Notes: generated by a model from the letters alone, not told the origin. Shown: positions 50,895 to 60,489, numbered from the stretch's first letter. The stretch: 64,000 bases of DNA from CALFML01 sp044222245 (GCA_044222245.1 JBGANQ010000015.1:1-64000), one strand, 5' to 3'. Numbers and translations: made by a program.

Positions 50895-51988
50895 CACTTC
50901 ACCTCGGAGGAGCGGGGTTTGGGCTCGGGCCAGAACAGGGTCATGCCGATGCTGACGGCCAGGGCGCTGGTCGCCGCGTAGCCGAGCGTGTAGGCCACCT
51001 TGTTGTCGAGCACGCAGAACTTGGTCACGGCCGCGCCCTGATCACAGTCCATGGTGGTCGCCCGGCCATCGGTGACGTTGAGAGCGAACGCCGTGATCAG
51101 CGTCGCGACGCCGATTCCGCCCAGGACCCCGGCGATGAGCTTGCGGCGCGGTGAGAACGGACGCGGCCGCTCGGACGAGCGGCTGCTGGTGGTCAGGCTC
51201 CCCTGAGCCCGCTCGGGTGCCATCGCCGCGGGCGCGGTCGCGCTCGGGGTCGTGGCAGGGGCGCGCGGGGCTACCTGCTCGCCGGGGGACGCGGCTGTGG
51301 TCGGCGCGATCGCGCGCGGGGGCAGCGGCTCGGCGGCGGCGGGGACGAGCGCGCTGGGGGTCGGCCAGGTCACTCCCTTGCTAGCGACCAGCGTCCCGGG
51401 ACCGGCGACTTTGGGGGCGGTCGCAGCGGACGGAGCCGAGGCCGACTGCGCCGGGGCGGCGACTGGCCGGCGCGGCGCCGCGGCTTCGGCGCGCAGGCGA
51501 TCGCGGTTGTCGCGCAGCAGGCGGGTAAACAGGTCGCCGACGCGCAGCGAGACCGCCTCGGGCAGGCACTTGTCGCACACGGCGCTGACATCGAGCAGCC
51601 GCTGGTGCGCCACGTCATACATGGACGCGGCGATATAGGCAAAGCCGGCGCTCTGCTGCACTCGCGCCGCCAGCACCAGCTGCGCCTTCTCGCGGCCGGC
51701 CAGGCTGTCCAGGCACTCGGGGACCAGGCACTGCCGCTCGGCGGTCGTCAGCTGGGGCGCCGCCGCCAGGGTCTCACCGGCGCGCACCAGGCGGTCGTGC
51801 ACCGCGTGCGTCACCTTGGTGTCGAGCTTTCCTTCGCGCAGCACCCCGAGCAGCAGCAGGGTCTCCGAGGCCGCCGCCGGCAGCGCGGGCAGCAGCAGCG
51901 CCAGTGCCAGCACAAGGCTCAGGCGCCCGAGCCCGGGCCCGCCGAGTCTGCCCGGCCGGGTCCATCTTCTTGGTTTTCCGTGGTTCAC
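50894..51988 (-). CDS. Exported/membrane protein heading the kinase operon
   Basis: The protein has 364 residues from GTG 51988, chosen because GGAGG lies six bases before it; an ATG at 52036 would add 16 residues. It has a signal peptide (LGRLSLVLALALLLPALPAA) and an alpha/beta domain similar in layout to exported lipid- or nucleotide-binding proteins (ETLLLLGVLREGKLDTKVTH, AQLVLAARVQQSAGFAYIAA). An A/P-rich linker and two C-terminal transmembrane helices follow (LIAGVLGGIGVATLITAFAL and AYTLGYAATSALAVSIGMTL). Four cysteines occur in the domain. This is a frequent layout in myxobacteria, but the function is unknown. First gene of the operon 51988-47176. Confidence 0.75.
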   Translation of the reverse strand: MNHGKPRRWTRPGRLGGPGLGRLSLVLALALLLPALPAAASETLLLLGVLREGKLDTKVTHAVHDRLVRAGETLAAAPQLTTAERQCLVPECLDSLAGREKAQLVLAARVQQSAGFAYIAASMYDVAHQRLLDVSAVCDKCLPEAVSLRVGDLFTRLLRDNRDRLRAEAAAPRRPVAAPAQSASAPSAATAPKVAGPGTLVASKGVTWPTPSALVPAAAEPLPPRAIAPTTAASPGEQVAPRAPATTPSATAPAAMAPERAQGSLTTSSRSSERPRPFSPRRKLIAGVLGGIGVATLITAFALNVTDGRATTMDCDQGAAVTKFCVLDNKVAYTLGYAATSALAVSIGMTLFWPEPKPRSSEVK

Positions 51989-52241
51989 CTTCGTCCTCCG
52001 GGGCGTGATCAGAGTGAGCGTCCCGGCGGTTGTCAAGCCGGGTGCAGCTCCAAGGCGCCGCCCCCGCGCCCCTTACAGACCTCCCGGCGCCCCCGCGCCC
52101 CCGCGACCTCCGACGGAGCCGCTGGCAAGCGCCAAGCGGACCCAAGCATTTTGGGAAAATTTCCGATTCCGATTTTCTGGTCTGCGCGACGCCCCGCGGA
52201 GCCGCGCCAGCCAGCCCGCCCGCTGGCAGAACGCCGCCCGG

Positions 52242-54365
52242 CTACCTCGCCGGCGGCTCCCCGCCGGCGGGCGGCGGCTCGCGGCGGACGGCGGGCGGCG
52301 CTTCGTCATGGACGTGGCCGAATCCGGGGAGCATGTGGCTGCGCAGCCGGCGGTAGGAGACCTCCTTGGGAGTGCTCTGTTCGGCGAACCGCTCGCGCTT
52401 TTCCAGGTACGCCTGCACCGTCGAGACGTAGGTCGCATGCGACCACGTAAGCGGCGCCACCGACATCGGCGCGTTGGTGTACGGATTCACCTGCTCGGCC
52501 AGGACTCCCGAGGTCAGCTTGTGTCCAGCGACCCAGGTGAGGATGTCGAGCGCGCCGCGCAGCTCCTCGGGCTTGCTCGCCAGCGCGATCAGGTAGTCGG
52601 CGCGCCACAGGGTGCAGATGAACCACGGGTTGCCGGGCACGTTGGCCAGGTCCTGCGACACCTGATGGTAGTAGTCATTGGGGTAGCGGGCGACGCCGCC
52701 CACCGCCGTCTTGCACCACAGCCCATCGTGGCAGGCCTGCATCGTCGCGGCGATCCGCGGATCGCCGGCCTCGTAGGCGCCAAAGTAGAACAGCCCCCAC
52801 AGCGAGGCATCCAGGGTCCCGTCCACCTCGACCGCTCCGTCCCGGTTGAGGTTTATCATGCGCGCGAAACGGCCAAGCTCCGGGCGCCACAGGTGGGCGT
52901 CCATGCCGGCGCGGATCTCCTGCGCCGCTTGGTCATAGCGCAAGGCGTTGTCTAGCTCACCAAAGCTGCGGGCAAACTCGGCGGCGGCGCGCAGGCCGGC
53001 GTAGACCGCGGCGCAGGTAAACGACAGGATGCCGCGCCGCTCCTCCCACAGGTCATAGGAAGGCGCGGGCAGACCGGTGAGCGGCTCGCGGTAGCAGACC
53101 ATGAACTCCGCCGCCTTGCGCACCAGGCGGCCGTACAGGGGCTTTACCGACTCCAGATCGCGGTAGCGCTGGAAGTGCTGCCACAGCGCCCACACGACCA
53201 GCGCAGTCTCATCCTCCTGAATCGGCAGCTGCGACTGACCGCCGATAATCCACGGGTGCCACGAGGAAGCGAGCGACCGGTCCGGGTTGTACTTGTGAAG
53301 GAGGAAGCCCTCGTCGGTCAGCACGTCGGCGCAGAAGGTGAAAAAGCGCAGCGCGAGCTCCGGGTAGCCGCACTGGTCCAGGGCGTGCGCGACCAGCGCA
53401 CCGTCGCGCGGCCACAGGTAGCTGTAGGTGTCGCGGTTGAACTGGGTCACGTCGCTGTCGTTGGCGGCAATGATCGCGCCGTGGTTGTCAATCTGGGTGC
53501 GCAGGATGAGCAGCGACCGGCGGTACAGATCGACCAGCTGCGGACCGAGCTCGGCAAAGTCGACCGGCTCCTTGCGCACCCACAGCCGCCAGTAGCTGCG
53601 CGTGCGGGCGAAAAACGCCGCCGGGCCGCGCTCGACGAGCTTGGCGTTGACCTCGTGCAGGGCGTCCCAGTGCCCGGCCCAGCTCTGCGCGGCGACCATC
53701 CAGTAATAGACCGTCTTGTCGCCGCCCGAGCCCGGGATCAGGGTGTGCACCGCGACCACCGAGTCGACCGCCCCCTGGGCGATGGGATTGCCCGACAGCA
53801 CGCCGTCGTCCTGGGCGTCCATCCAGGTGCCGGCGCGGCCGCCCATCCCCTTCTGCCCGGTGGCGTAGTGGTCGACGCCGGCGCGCTCGTCGACCATGAC
53901 GTTGATGAGGAAGTAGCGCTCGCCCTTGTAGTGGACGACGGTGCGGTTGCGCGGATCGTAGGCCGCGGTGTCGCCGATTTCCGACTCCGAGATGCGGAAG
54001 TCCTGGTGGAAGAACAGGCGCACCTCGGCGGCCTGGTCGCGGTGATTGCGGATCTGGACCTGCCGCAGAAAGACCGTCTCATGAAAGTCGACGCAGTCGC
54101 GCACGGTCAGCGTCACACCCAGCTCGGCGTGGGTCAGCGTCGCGCAGGTGACCAGGGTGTCGGGCTCGTAGGCGAGCTCGATCTGCCAGCCCTCGGCGCG
54201 CCCGACCCAGCGGAAGTCCTTGTCGACCATGACGCCAAAGCGGAACGGGTGGCCGCCGGCGTGGTTCTCCTTGCCGACAAACGGGTAGTAGATGTCGCGG
54301 ATGCGGAAGTCAGCGTCGAAGTTGATAAGCAGATGGCCATTGCCGATGGGCAGATCGCGGGGCAT
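52242..54365 (-). CDS. GH15 glucoamylase-like glycoside hydrolase
   Basis: The 707-residue protein belongs to glycoside hydrolase family 15. An N-terminal beta-sandwich (residues 1-260) begins PIGNGHLLINFDADFRIRDI. The (alpha/alpha)6 barrel has the hallmarks YSYLWPRDGALVAHAL, LPIQEDETALVVWALW with the general acid region, YDLWEERRGILSF and SGVLAEQVNPYTNAPMSVAP with the catalytic base region. There is no signal peptide, so it is cytosolic, probably acting on glycogen-like or trehalose-like glucans. AAGGA precedes ATG 54365. The C-terminal 25 residues are P/R-rich. It is divergent from the nucleotide translocase gene, sharing a 149-bp promoter region. Confidence 0.92.
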   Translation of the reverse strand: MPRDLPIGNGHLLINFDADFRIRDIYYPFVGKENHAGGHPFRFGVMVDKDFRWVGRAEGWQIELAYEPDTLVTCATLTHAELGVTLTVRDCVDFHETVFLRQVQIRNHRDQAAEVRLFFHQDFRISESEIGDTAAYDPRNRTVVHYKGERYFLINVMVDERAGVDHYATGQKGMGGRAGTWMDAQDDGVLSGNPIAQGAVDSVVAVHTLIPGSGGDKTVYYWMVAAQSWAGHWDALHEVNAKLVERGPAAFFARTRSYWRLWVRKEPVDFAELGPQLVDLYRRSLLILRTQIDNHGAIIAANDSDVTQFNRDTYSYLWPRDGALVAHALDQCGYPELALRFFTFCADVLTDEGFLLHKYNPDRSLASSWHPWIIGGQSQLPIQEDETALVVWALWQHFQRYRDLESVKPLYGRLVRKAAEFMVCYREPLTGLPAPSYDLWEERRGILSFTCAAVYAGLRAAAEFARSFGELDNALRYDQAAQEIRAGMDAHLWRPELGRFARMINLNRDGAVEVDGTLDASLWGLFYFGAYEAGDPRIAATMQACHDGLWCKTAVGGVARYPNDYYHQVSQDLANVPGNPWFICTLWRADYLIALASKPEELRGALDILTWVAGHKLTSGVLAEQVNPYTNAPMSVAPLTWSHATYVSTVQAYLEKRERFAEQSTPKEVSYRRLRSHMLPGFGHVHDEAPPAVRREPPPAGGEPPAR

Positions 54366-54514
54366 GCGGAGTCCTTGGGTTGCCGGTGGCCGGGCAGAAA
54401 CGGTGCCGGCGCGGCGCGGCCATTATGCAGCGGCTTGGGCGATTTGCCGTCAATTTGCCGTTTGTATAGGCCCTCGCGATACGGTACCGTGGAGCGAACT
54501 AGCTGGCGGAGAAT

Positions 54515-55852
54515 ATGGCGACGGAGCGGGAGCGCGGCGGGACACAGACGAAGATGCAGCCGGGCGAGCCGACGCCGGTCCCCTCTGAGCCCGGCGCCGA
54601 GCGCGACAAGCCCGGGCTGCACGGCCGTCCCGCGGTGATGCTGGCAGTCTCGGTGGCCGCCGCCGCCAGCTGCGTGCTGTGCGGCTATGAGATGCTGCGC
54701 ACCACCTCGAACACCCTGTTCGTCGCCGCCTACGGCAAGCAGGGCCTGCCGTGGATCCTGGCGCTGGTCCCCATCGGGGTGTCGCTGGTCATCGTCGGCT
54801 ACGGGCGCCTTCTGTCCTGGCTCGGGCCGCGCAAGACGCTGCACGTCTCGACGGTGCTGGCGATCCTGACGATGGGGCTTTGCTACCTGGCGATTGCCGC
54901 CGGCAACAAGCCCGCCCGCGGCGTGCTTTACGTCTTCAAAGAGTCGTACGTCGTGCTGCTCATCGAGCAGTACTGGTCCTACATCGACAGCATGCTGTCC
55001 AAGCACTCGGCCAAGCGCCTAAATGGTCCGATCTGCGGCATCGCGTCGATCGGCGCGGTGCTCGGCGGCTGGCTGCTGAGTCTGTTATCGGCGCGCTGGG
55101 GCACCCTCACCATGGTGCCGCTGGCGGGGCTGGCGACGCTGCCCGCGGTGCTCCTTACCGAGGCCGCCTTCCGTCGCTGTGGCGAGCCGCGCAGCAGCAG
55201 CCGGGCGAGCTCCCGGCCGACCTCCAGCGACCACCTGGGCCTCAAGCTGTTCCGCAAAAACCGCATGCTGGTGCTGCTCATCTGCCTCATCGGCTCGGCG
55301 CAGCTGCTCGGCGCGGTGCTGGAGCTGTCGTTCAAGGGAATGCTGCAGGATCAGATGCCCGACGTCGACACCCAGAACGCCTTCTCCGGCCGCTACTACG
55401 CCTGGGTGAATGGCATCGCGATGCTCGGACAGTTCATCCTGGCGCCGGTCCTTCTGTCGCTCGTGCAGATGCGGCACATCCACCTGGCGATCCCAATGGT
55501 TCACCTGGGCGCGTGCGCGTACCTGATGGCCGGCCCGACGCTGTTTCGCGCCGGCCTGGCGCTGATGATATTTAAGGTGCTTGATTACTCGGTATTCCGC
55601 GCCGCCAAAGAGCTGCTTTATGTGCCGCTGTCTTTTGACGTACGCTATCGGGCAAAGGAAATCATCGACGTGCTGGGCTACCGCGTCAGCAAGGGCGTGA
55701 CCTCGCTGGGGATCACGCTTTTGCAGTATGCGGGGGTGACGTTCTCCGTCGCCGTCTACGCACTCATCGGGATGGCCGGCGCCGGCGCCTGGCTCGGTCT
55801 GGTGTGGCCGATCTCGCGCTACGACCGCGAGCGCGCCGAGCAGCCGAGCTGA
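54515..55852 (+). CDS. Npt-type (ATP/ADP translocase-like) nucleotide transporter
   Basis: This 445-residue integral membrane protein has about 11-12 helices after a polar N-terminal tail of 40 residues. Family marks of the TLC/Npt nucleotide carriers are FKESYVVLLIEQYWSYIDSM, the following AKRLNGPICGIASIGAVLGG, and the C-terminal AKELLYVPLSFDVRYRAKEI then DVLGYRVSKG. Classical members exchange ATP for ADP in intracellular parasites and plastids; free-living bacteria carry homologues of uncertain substrate. It starts at ATG 54515 after GGAGAAT. The ABC exporter begins 22 bp after its stop, so all three may be co-transcribed. Confidence 0.82.
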   Translation: MATERERGGTQTKMQPGEPTPVPSEPGAERDKPGLHGRPAVMLAVSVAAAASCVLCGYEMLRTTSNTLFVAAYGKQGLPWILALVPIGVSLVIVGYGRLLSWLGPRKTLHVSTVLAILTMGLCYLAIAAGNKPARGVLYVFKESYVVLLIEQYWSYIDSMLSKHSAKRLNGPICGIASIGAVLGGWLLSLLSARWGTLTMVPLAGLATLPAVLLTEAAFRRCGEPRSSSRASSRPTSSDHLGLKLFRKNRMLVLLICLIGSAQLLGAVLELSFKGMLQDQMPDVDTQNAFSGRYYAWVNGIAMLGQFILAPVLLSLVQMRHIHLAIPMVHLGACAYLMAGPTLFRAGLALMIFKVLDYSVFRAAKELLYVPLSFDVRYRAKEIIDVLGYRVSKGVTSLGITLLQYAGVTFSVAVYALIGMAGAGAWLGLVWPISRYDRERAEQPS

Positions 55853-55874
55853 CCGGGCAGGGAACAAAATCAAT

Positions 55875-57743
55875 ATGATCACCGAAAAGAACGCCGCAGC
55901 CGCTAGCGCTGCGCCTGCAGCGGACCCGGGCGTCCGGCTGGCTGGCTATATGCGCGCCCACCTGGGCGCCTACTTCCTCGGCGGGGTCACGCTCGCCGGC
56001 TTCCAGCTGGCGATGAACCGGGTCGACTGGCTGTCCAAGACCGCCATCGACATCATCTTCGGCCGCGCTCCCGGCAAAGTCCCGGGCGACGCCGCCTGGC
56101 CGGCGCTCGGCATGCTGCTTCTGGCCCTTTTGGCCTTCGTCACCCGCGTGGCGAGCCGCTGGTTCAGCTTCAACGCCGGCCGCGACATCGAGTACACCCT
56201 GCGCGGGCAGATGCTCAACAGCCTGCACCGGGTGGGCCTGGCCTACTTCCGCAAGATGTCGGCCGGCGAGATCATGAGCCGGGCGACCAGCGACCTGACG
56301 CAGGTGCGCCTGCTCACCGGCTTTGGCGTGCTCAACGTCATCAACGTGCTGTTCGCCTTTGCCAGCGCGCTGCAGATCATGCTGGCGATCAGCGGTCGGC
56401 TGACCCTGGTGTCGCTGCTCATGCTGCCGCTGCTCCTCTTGGTCACCCGCGGCTTTTCGGGGCGGCTGTTCGCCCGCACCCGCCAGAACCAGGAGTCGCT
56501 CGGCAAGCTGACCGACTGCGTGCAGACTAACCTCGCCGGCGTGCGGGTGGTGCGTAGCTTCGGCCTGGAGCTGCAGGAGCGCACCCGCTTTGCCGCCATC
56601 AACAAGGACTACCTGGTGGCCAGCCTGTCGCTGGCGCGGCTGCGCGGGGCGATGATTCCGGTCACCGGGGCGGTCAGCGCGCTCGGCATGCTGCTGTTTT
56701 TCTGGTACGGCTCGTCGCTGCTGCTCAAGGGTCCGGAGGACGGCGGGATCTCTGAGGGCGGCTTCTTCGCCTTCTCGCTGGCCCTGGGGCGCATGACCTG
56801 GCCGATGATCGCCATGGGCTTTGTGCTGTCGATCGTCCAGCGCGGACGGGTGAGCTTCAACCGCCTCAAGGAGATCCTCGACGCCAAGCCCGAGATCGTC
56901 GACGGCCCGCTGCCGGCTCTGGCCAAGGTGCGCGGCGACCTGCAGGTGCGCGGCCTGTCGTTCCGCTATGGCGAGCGAGCGGTGCTGGCCGAGGTCTCCT
57001 TCAGCGTGCCGGCCGGCGGCTCGGTGGCGATCGTCGGTCGCACCGGCAGCGGCAAGTCGACCCTGGCGATGCTGCTGGCGCGCCTTCTGCCGACGCCGCC
57101 GGGCACCGTGTTCATCGATGGCAGCGACGTCTGCGAGCTGCCGCTGCACACCGTGCGCACCGCCATCGGCTACGCCCAGCAGGACGCCTTTTTGTTCTCG
57201 ACCACGGTGGCGCGCAACATCGGCTTCGCCCTGGATGACCCGGACTCGCCGGCCGCCATGCAGCAGATCCGCGCCGCCGCCCGCGAGGCGCAGGTGCTGG
57301 CCGAGATCGAGGACCTGCCCGAGCAGATGGACACCATCGTCGGCGAGCGCGGCGTGCAGCTGTCCGGCGGGCAGAAGCAGCGGGTGGCGCTGGGCCGGGC
57401 CCTTCTGTGGCAGCCGCCGCTGCTCGTGCTGGACGATCCGCTGTCGGCGGTGGACGCCAAGACCGAGGCGGCGATCCTCGACAGCATCGAACGCCAGGCC
57501 GAGCGGCGCTCGGTGGTGCTCATCACCCACCGGGTGTCGGCGGCGGCGCGCTGCCAGCACGTGGTGGTCCTCGACCACGGCCGCATCATCGAGCAGGGCA
57601 CCCACCAGGAGCTGCTCGCCCGTCGCGGCGTCTACGCCGCCTTCGCCGAAGAACAGAAGGTGGCCAGCGAGCTGGAGGAGTTTGGCCGCAGCGATGCGCC
57701 GATCGCTGCCGCGCAGCTCGCCGGCCCCGGAGGTGCGCCATGA
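55875..57743 (+). CDS. ABC exporter half-transporter, MdlA-like subunit
   Basis: This 622-residue half transporter has six transmembrane helices (residues 25-320) and a nucleotide-binding domain with Walker A VGRTGSGKSTLA, Q-loop YAQQDAFLF, signature LSGGQKQRVALGRAL, Walker B LLVLDDPLSAVD and H-loop LITHRVSAA. Walker B is followed by aspartate rather than the catalytic glutamate, as in MdlA/TM287-type subunits. The signature is intact, so it completes the functional site of the partner. The stop overlaps the next start by ATGA, so the two subunits are made together. Substrates of this group are lipids, drugs or peptides. Confidence 0.9.
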   Translation: MITEKNAAAASAAPAADPGVRLAGYMRAHLGAYFLGGVTLAGFQLAMNRVDWLSKTAIDIIFGRAPGKVPGDAAWPALGMLLLALLAFVTRVASRWFSFNAGRDIEYTLRGQMLNSLHRVGLAYFRKMSAGEIMSRATSDLTQVRLLTGFGVLNVINVLFAFASALQIMLAISGRLTLVSLLMLPLLLLVTRGFSGRLFARTRQNQESLGKLTDCVQTNLAGVRVVRSFGLELQERTRFAAINKDYLVASLSLARLRGAMIPVTGAVSALGMLLFFWYGSSLLLKGPEDGGISEGGFFAFSLALGRMTWPMIAMGFVLSIVQRGRVSFNRLKEILDAKPEIVDGPLPALAKVRGDLQVRGLSFRYGERAVLAEVSFSVPAGGSVAIVGRTGSGKSTLAMLLARLLPTPPGTVFIDGSDVCELPLHTVRTAIGYAQQDAFLFSTTVARNIGFALDDPDSPAAMQQIRAAAREAQVLAEIEDLPEQMDTIVGERGVQLSGGQKQRVALGRALLWQPPLLVLDDPLSAVDAKTEAAILDSIERQAERRSVVLITHRVSAAARCQHVVVLDHGRIIEQGTHQELLARRGVYAAFAEEQKVASELEEFGRSDAPIAAAQLAGPGGAP

Positions 57744-59605
57744 GCCAGAAGACCGCGGCCGCCGCCCCGAGCCGCGCCGAACAGAAGCTGCGCGCCTTCC
57801 ACGAGGAAGACTCGCTCAAAAAGAGCTACGACTTTCAGCTGCTCGTCCGCCTGTGGCCGTTCATCCGGCCCCACCTGCGCCACGTGGTCTTGTCGCTGCT
57901 GGCGCTGATCGTGCTGGCCGGGCTGAACCTTTTGCGGCCGCGGGTGATGGGTCAGGCGGTCATGCACGCCGGCGCCAAGCAGGCGGCGCTGCTGGTCCGC
58001 GACGGGGCGTACCTGGCCGGGCTGGTGGCGGTGTCGCAGGTGCTGATGTTCGCGCAGATGTACACGATGCAGCTTGCCGGCTCGCTGTCGATGTCGGATC
58101 TGCGCGAGCACGTCTTCTCATTCATGCAGGGGCTGAGCCTGCGCTTCTTTGATCGCACCCCGGTCGGCCGCCTGGTCACCCGCGCCACCAATGACGTAGA
58201 TGCGGTGAGCGAGCTGTTTTCCTCAGGCGTGCTCAACGCGCTCGGGGATGTCGTGCTGCTGGTCGGCATCGTCATCGCGATGCTGTCGCTCGACTGGCAG
58301 CTGGCGCTCATCGCGTTTGCCGCGCTGCCGGTGGTCGGCGTGCTGGTGTACTTCGTGCGCCAGGGCAGCAAGCGCGCCTACCGCGACATCCGCACCAAGA
58401 CGGCGCGCCTCAACGCCTTCCTCAACGAGCAGGTCGGCGGCATCGCCGTCGTCCAGGCCTACGGCCGCGAGGCCGCCACCGCCAGCGAGTTCGATGCCAT
58501 CAACTCGGCCTACCGCGACGCCAACAAGCGGTCGATCTACTACGAGGCGATCCTGGACGCCGCCATCGAGATGATCAGCACCCTGTGCATCGCCAGCGTG
58601 CTGTGGTGGGTGGGCGTGCAGAAGCTCGGCAGCCGGCCGGTGACCTTCGCGCTGCTGGTCACCTTCACCCAGTACATCAAGCAGTTCTTCGAGCCGGTCA
58701 GCATGCTCTCGCAGCGCTACACCATCCTGCAGAGCGCCCTGTCCGGCGCCGAGCGCATCTTCCAGCTGCTCGACGAAAAAGACCGCGAGCAGGGCGACCA
58801 GCCGATCGCCATCCCCGCGGGCGAGCTGGCTCGCGAGCAGACGCCGCCGCCGGCCAACGAGGCGCTGGCGCTCGACCACGTCGACTTCGAGTACAAGCCC
58901 GGCGTGCCGGTGCTGCGCGATGTCTCGCTGCAGGCGCTGCGCGGCGAGAAGATCGCCCTGGTCGGGGCCACCGGCGCCGGCAAGACCACGGTGGCGAGCC
59001 TGGCGCTGCGCCTCTACCCGGTCAAGAGCGGCAGCGTGCGCGTGCTCGGCCGCGACGTGCGCACCTACCCGCGGGACGAGCTGCGGGCGCAGTTCTCGGT
59101 GGTGCCGCAGGACGTGTTCCTGTTTGCTGGCACCGTGCTGTCCAACGTCGCCATGGGCGACCCCAACGCCGACGCGGCGCGGGCGGCGCAGGCGCTAAAG
59201 GACATCGGCGCCGAAGAGCTCTTCGAGCGCCGCGGCGGCCTGCAGGCGCGAGTCGATGATCGCGGCAGCAACTTCAGCGCCGGCGAGCGCCAGCTGCTGG
59301 CGTTCGCGCGCGCGGTGTACCGCAACGCGCCGATCCTCATCCTCGATGAAGCCACCGCCAGCATCGACTCGGACACCGAGGCCAGGCTGCAGAACGCCCT
59401 GCAGGTGGTCATGCGCGGCCGCACCGCGCTGGTGATCGCGCACCGCCTCTCGACCATCCAGGCCGCCGACCGCATCGTCGTGTTCCACAAGGGCCGCGTG
59501 GTCGAGAGCGGCACCCACGATGAGCTCATCGCCCGCGGCGGCGTCTACGCACGCCTGTACCAGCTGCAGTTCGCCTCCGAGCACCGCGCCGCCTCCGCCG
59601 CCTGA
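57740..59605 (+). CDS. ABC exporter half-transporter, MdlB-like subunit
   Basis: The subunit has 621 residues: six membrane helices (about 45-330) with coupling segments, then an ATPase domain with Walker A VGATGAGKTTVASL, Q-loop VVPQDVFLFAG, signature FSAGERQLLAFARAV, Walker B ILILDEATASIDS with catalytic glutamate, and H-loop VIAHRLSTIQ. The signature is altered (SAGER instead of SGGQ), matching MdlB/TM288-type subunits. Together with the preceding subunit the dimer has one full and one degenerate ATP site, as in heterodimeric exporters of this group. ATG 57740 lies within the ATGA overlap. Confidence 0.92.
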   Translation: MSQKTAAAAPSRAEQKLRAFHEEDSLKKSYDFQLLVRLWPFIRPHLRHVVLSLLALIVLAGLNLLRPRVMGQAVMHAGAKQAALLVRDGAYLAGLVAVSQVLMFAQMYTMQLAGSLSMSDLREHVFSFMQGLSLRFFDRTPVGRLVTRATNDVDAVSELFSSGVLNALGDVVLLVGIVIAMLSLDWQLALIAFAALPVVGVLVYFVRQGSKRAYRDIRTKTARLNAFLNEQVGGIAVVQAYGREAATASEFDAINSAYRDANKRSIYYEAILDAAIEMISTLCIASVLWWVGVQKLGSRPVTFALLVTFTQYIKQFFEPVSMLSQRYTILQSALSGAERIFQLLDEKDREQGDQPIAIPAGELAREQTPPPANEALALDHVDFEYKPGVPVLRDVSLQALRGEKIALVGATGAGKTTVASLALRLYPVKSGSVRVLGRDVRTYPRDELRAQFSVVPQDVFLFAGTVLSNVAMGDPNADAARAAQALKDIGAEELFERRGGLQARVDDRGSNFSAGERQLLAFARAVYRNAPILILDEATASIDSDTEARLQNALQVVMRGRTALVIAHRLSTIQAADRIVVFHKGRVVESGTHDELIARGGVYARLYQLQFASEHRAASAA

Positions 59606-59620
59606 CCGCTCCCGCCTTCC

Positions 59621-59668
59621 ACTTCCCCACTTCCCCACTTCCCCACTTCCCCACTTCCCCACTTCCCA
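59621..59668. repeat. 8-bp tandem repeat ACTTCCCC (six units)
   Basis: Five exact ACTTCCCC units and a sixth with a final A follow each other from 16 bp after the ABC exporter stop codon. The array is noncoding and strongly strand-asymmetric (C/T on the plus strand), and it sits in the 215-bp spacer before the TPR protein gene. Slippage is likely. Confidence 0.85.
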
Positions 59669-59820
59669 ACACCGCCGCTGGCTGCCCACAGCGGCGGCGC
59701 TCGCCTGCCCTGTCGGCCTCCGCCCTACCCGCCCGAGCCAAACAGGTGTTTCTCGCTGTCCTAGGCAAGGTGGTATACTGAGCCGTTGCTTCTCTACGCT
59801 TGCACTTTCAGGACCTTACC

Positions 59821-60447
59821 ATGAGCTCACGATGTGCGCGGTTCCGCTGGGTCATGTTGCTCGGGCTCATCTTGGCACTTGCTGCCCAGGCGCAAGCCGC
59901 CCCGCCTACCGCCGCGCAGGCCAGCGATGACCCGTGTCTGAAGGAAGCCGAGTGCCGCGACCGCTACCAGCGCGCCGTCGGCCTTTATGAGTCGGGCCGC
60001 TACGAGGCCGCCCTGCCCGAGTTCCAGGCCGCCTACCAGAGCCGGCAGATGCCGTGGCTGCTCATCAACATCGGCCGCACCCTGCACCGCCTGGGCCGCC
60101 TGGACGAGGCCATCACCTTCTACAACCGCTACGAGCAGGCGAGCCCCAACGACGACCCCGAGACGACCAAGAAAGTGCGCGAGTACAAGGCGCAGGCCGA
60201 GGTCCTCCTTTCGGCCAAAGGGGCCGCTGCCAGTCCGACCCCTCCTGCCGCCACGCCCGACCCGACCCCGAGCCCCCCGGTCGCAGCCGCGCCCGACACC
60301 CGACCGGTGTACAAAAAGTGGTGGTTCTGGACGGCCATCGGCGGCGGCGTTGCCGTCATCCTCATCGCCGGAATCGCCGGGGGCGTCGCCGCCAACAGTA
60401 GACCTGGCATTCCGGACGACGCGGTAGTCTATAAACCAACGTTTTAG
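59821..60447 (+). CDS. Exported TPR protein with C-terminal membrane helix
   Basis: The 208-residue protein has a signal peptide (MLLGLILALAAQAQAA). Two to three TPR-like units follow: RYQRAVGLYESGRYEAALPE and PWLLINIGRTLHRLGRLDEA, ending EAITFYNRYEQASP. A P/A/T-rich linker precedes YKKWWFW and a transmembrane helix (AIGGGVAVILIAGIAGGVAA). The KKWWFW-helix ending is common in myxobacterial TPR/PEGA envelope proteins. AGGA lies seven bases before ATG 59821. It probably scaffolds envelope complexes; no partner is certain. A hairpin lies 18 bp downstream. Confidence 0.82.
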   Translation: MSSRCARFRWVMLLGLILALAAQAQAAPPTAAQASDDPCLKEAECRDRYQRAVGLYESGRYEAALPEFQAAYQSRQMPWLLINIGRTLHRLGRLDEAITFYNRYEQASPNDDPETTKKVREYKAQAEVLLSAKGAAASPTPPAATPDPTPSPPVAAAPDTRPVYKKWWFWTAIGGGVAVILIAGIAGGVAANSRPGIPDDAVVYKPTF

Positions 60448-60465
60448 CTCGTTTTTCCAAAGAGC

Positions 60466-60489
60466 GGCTGGGCGAGCTGTGACCCAGCC
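60466..60489 (+). terminator. Hairpin GGCTGGG / CCCAGCC after the TPR gene
   Basis: A 7-bp GC-rich perfect stem with a 10-base loop lies 18 bp past the stop codon and is followed by CCTTTG. It is terminator-like but with a weak T-tract. Confidence 0.4.
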
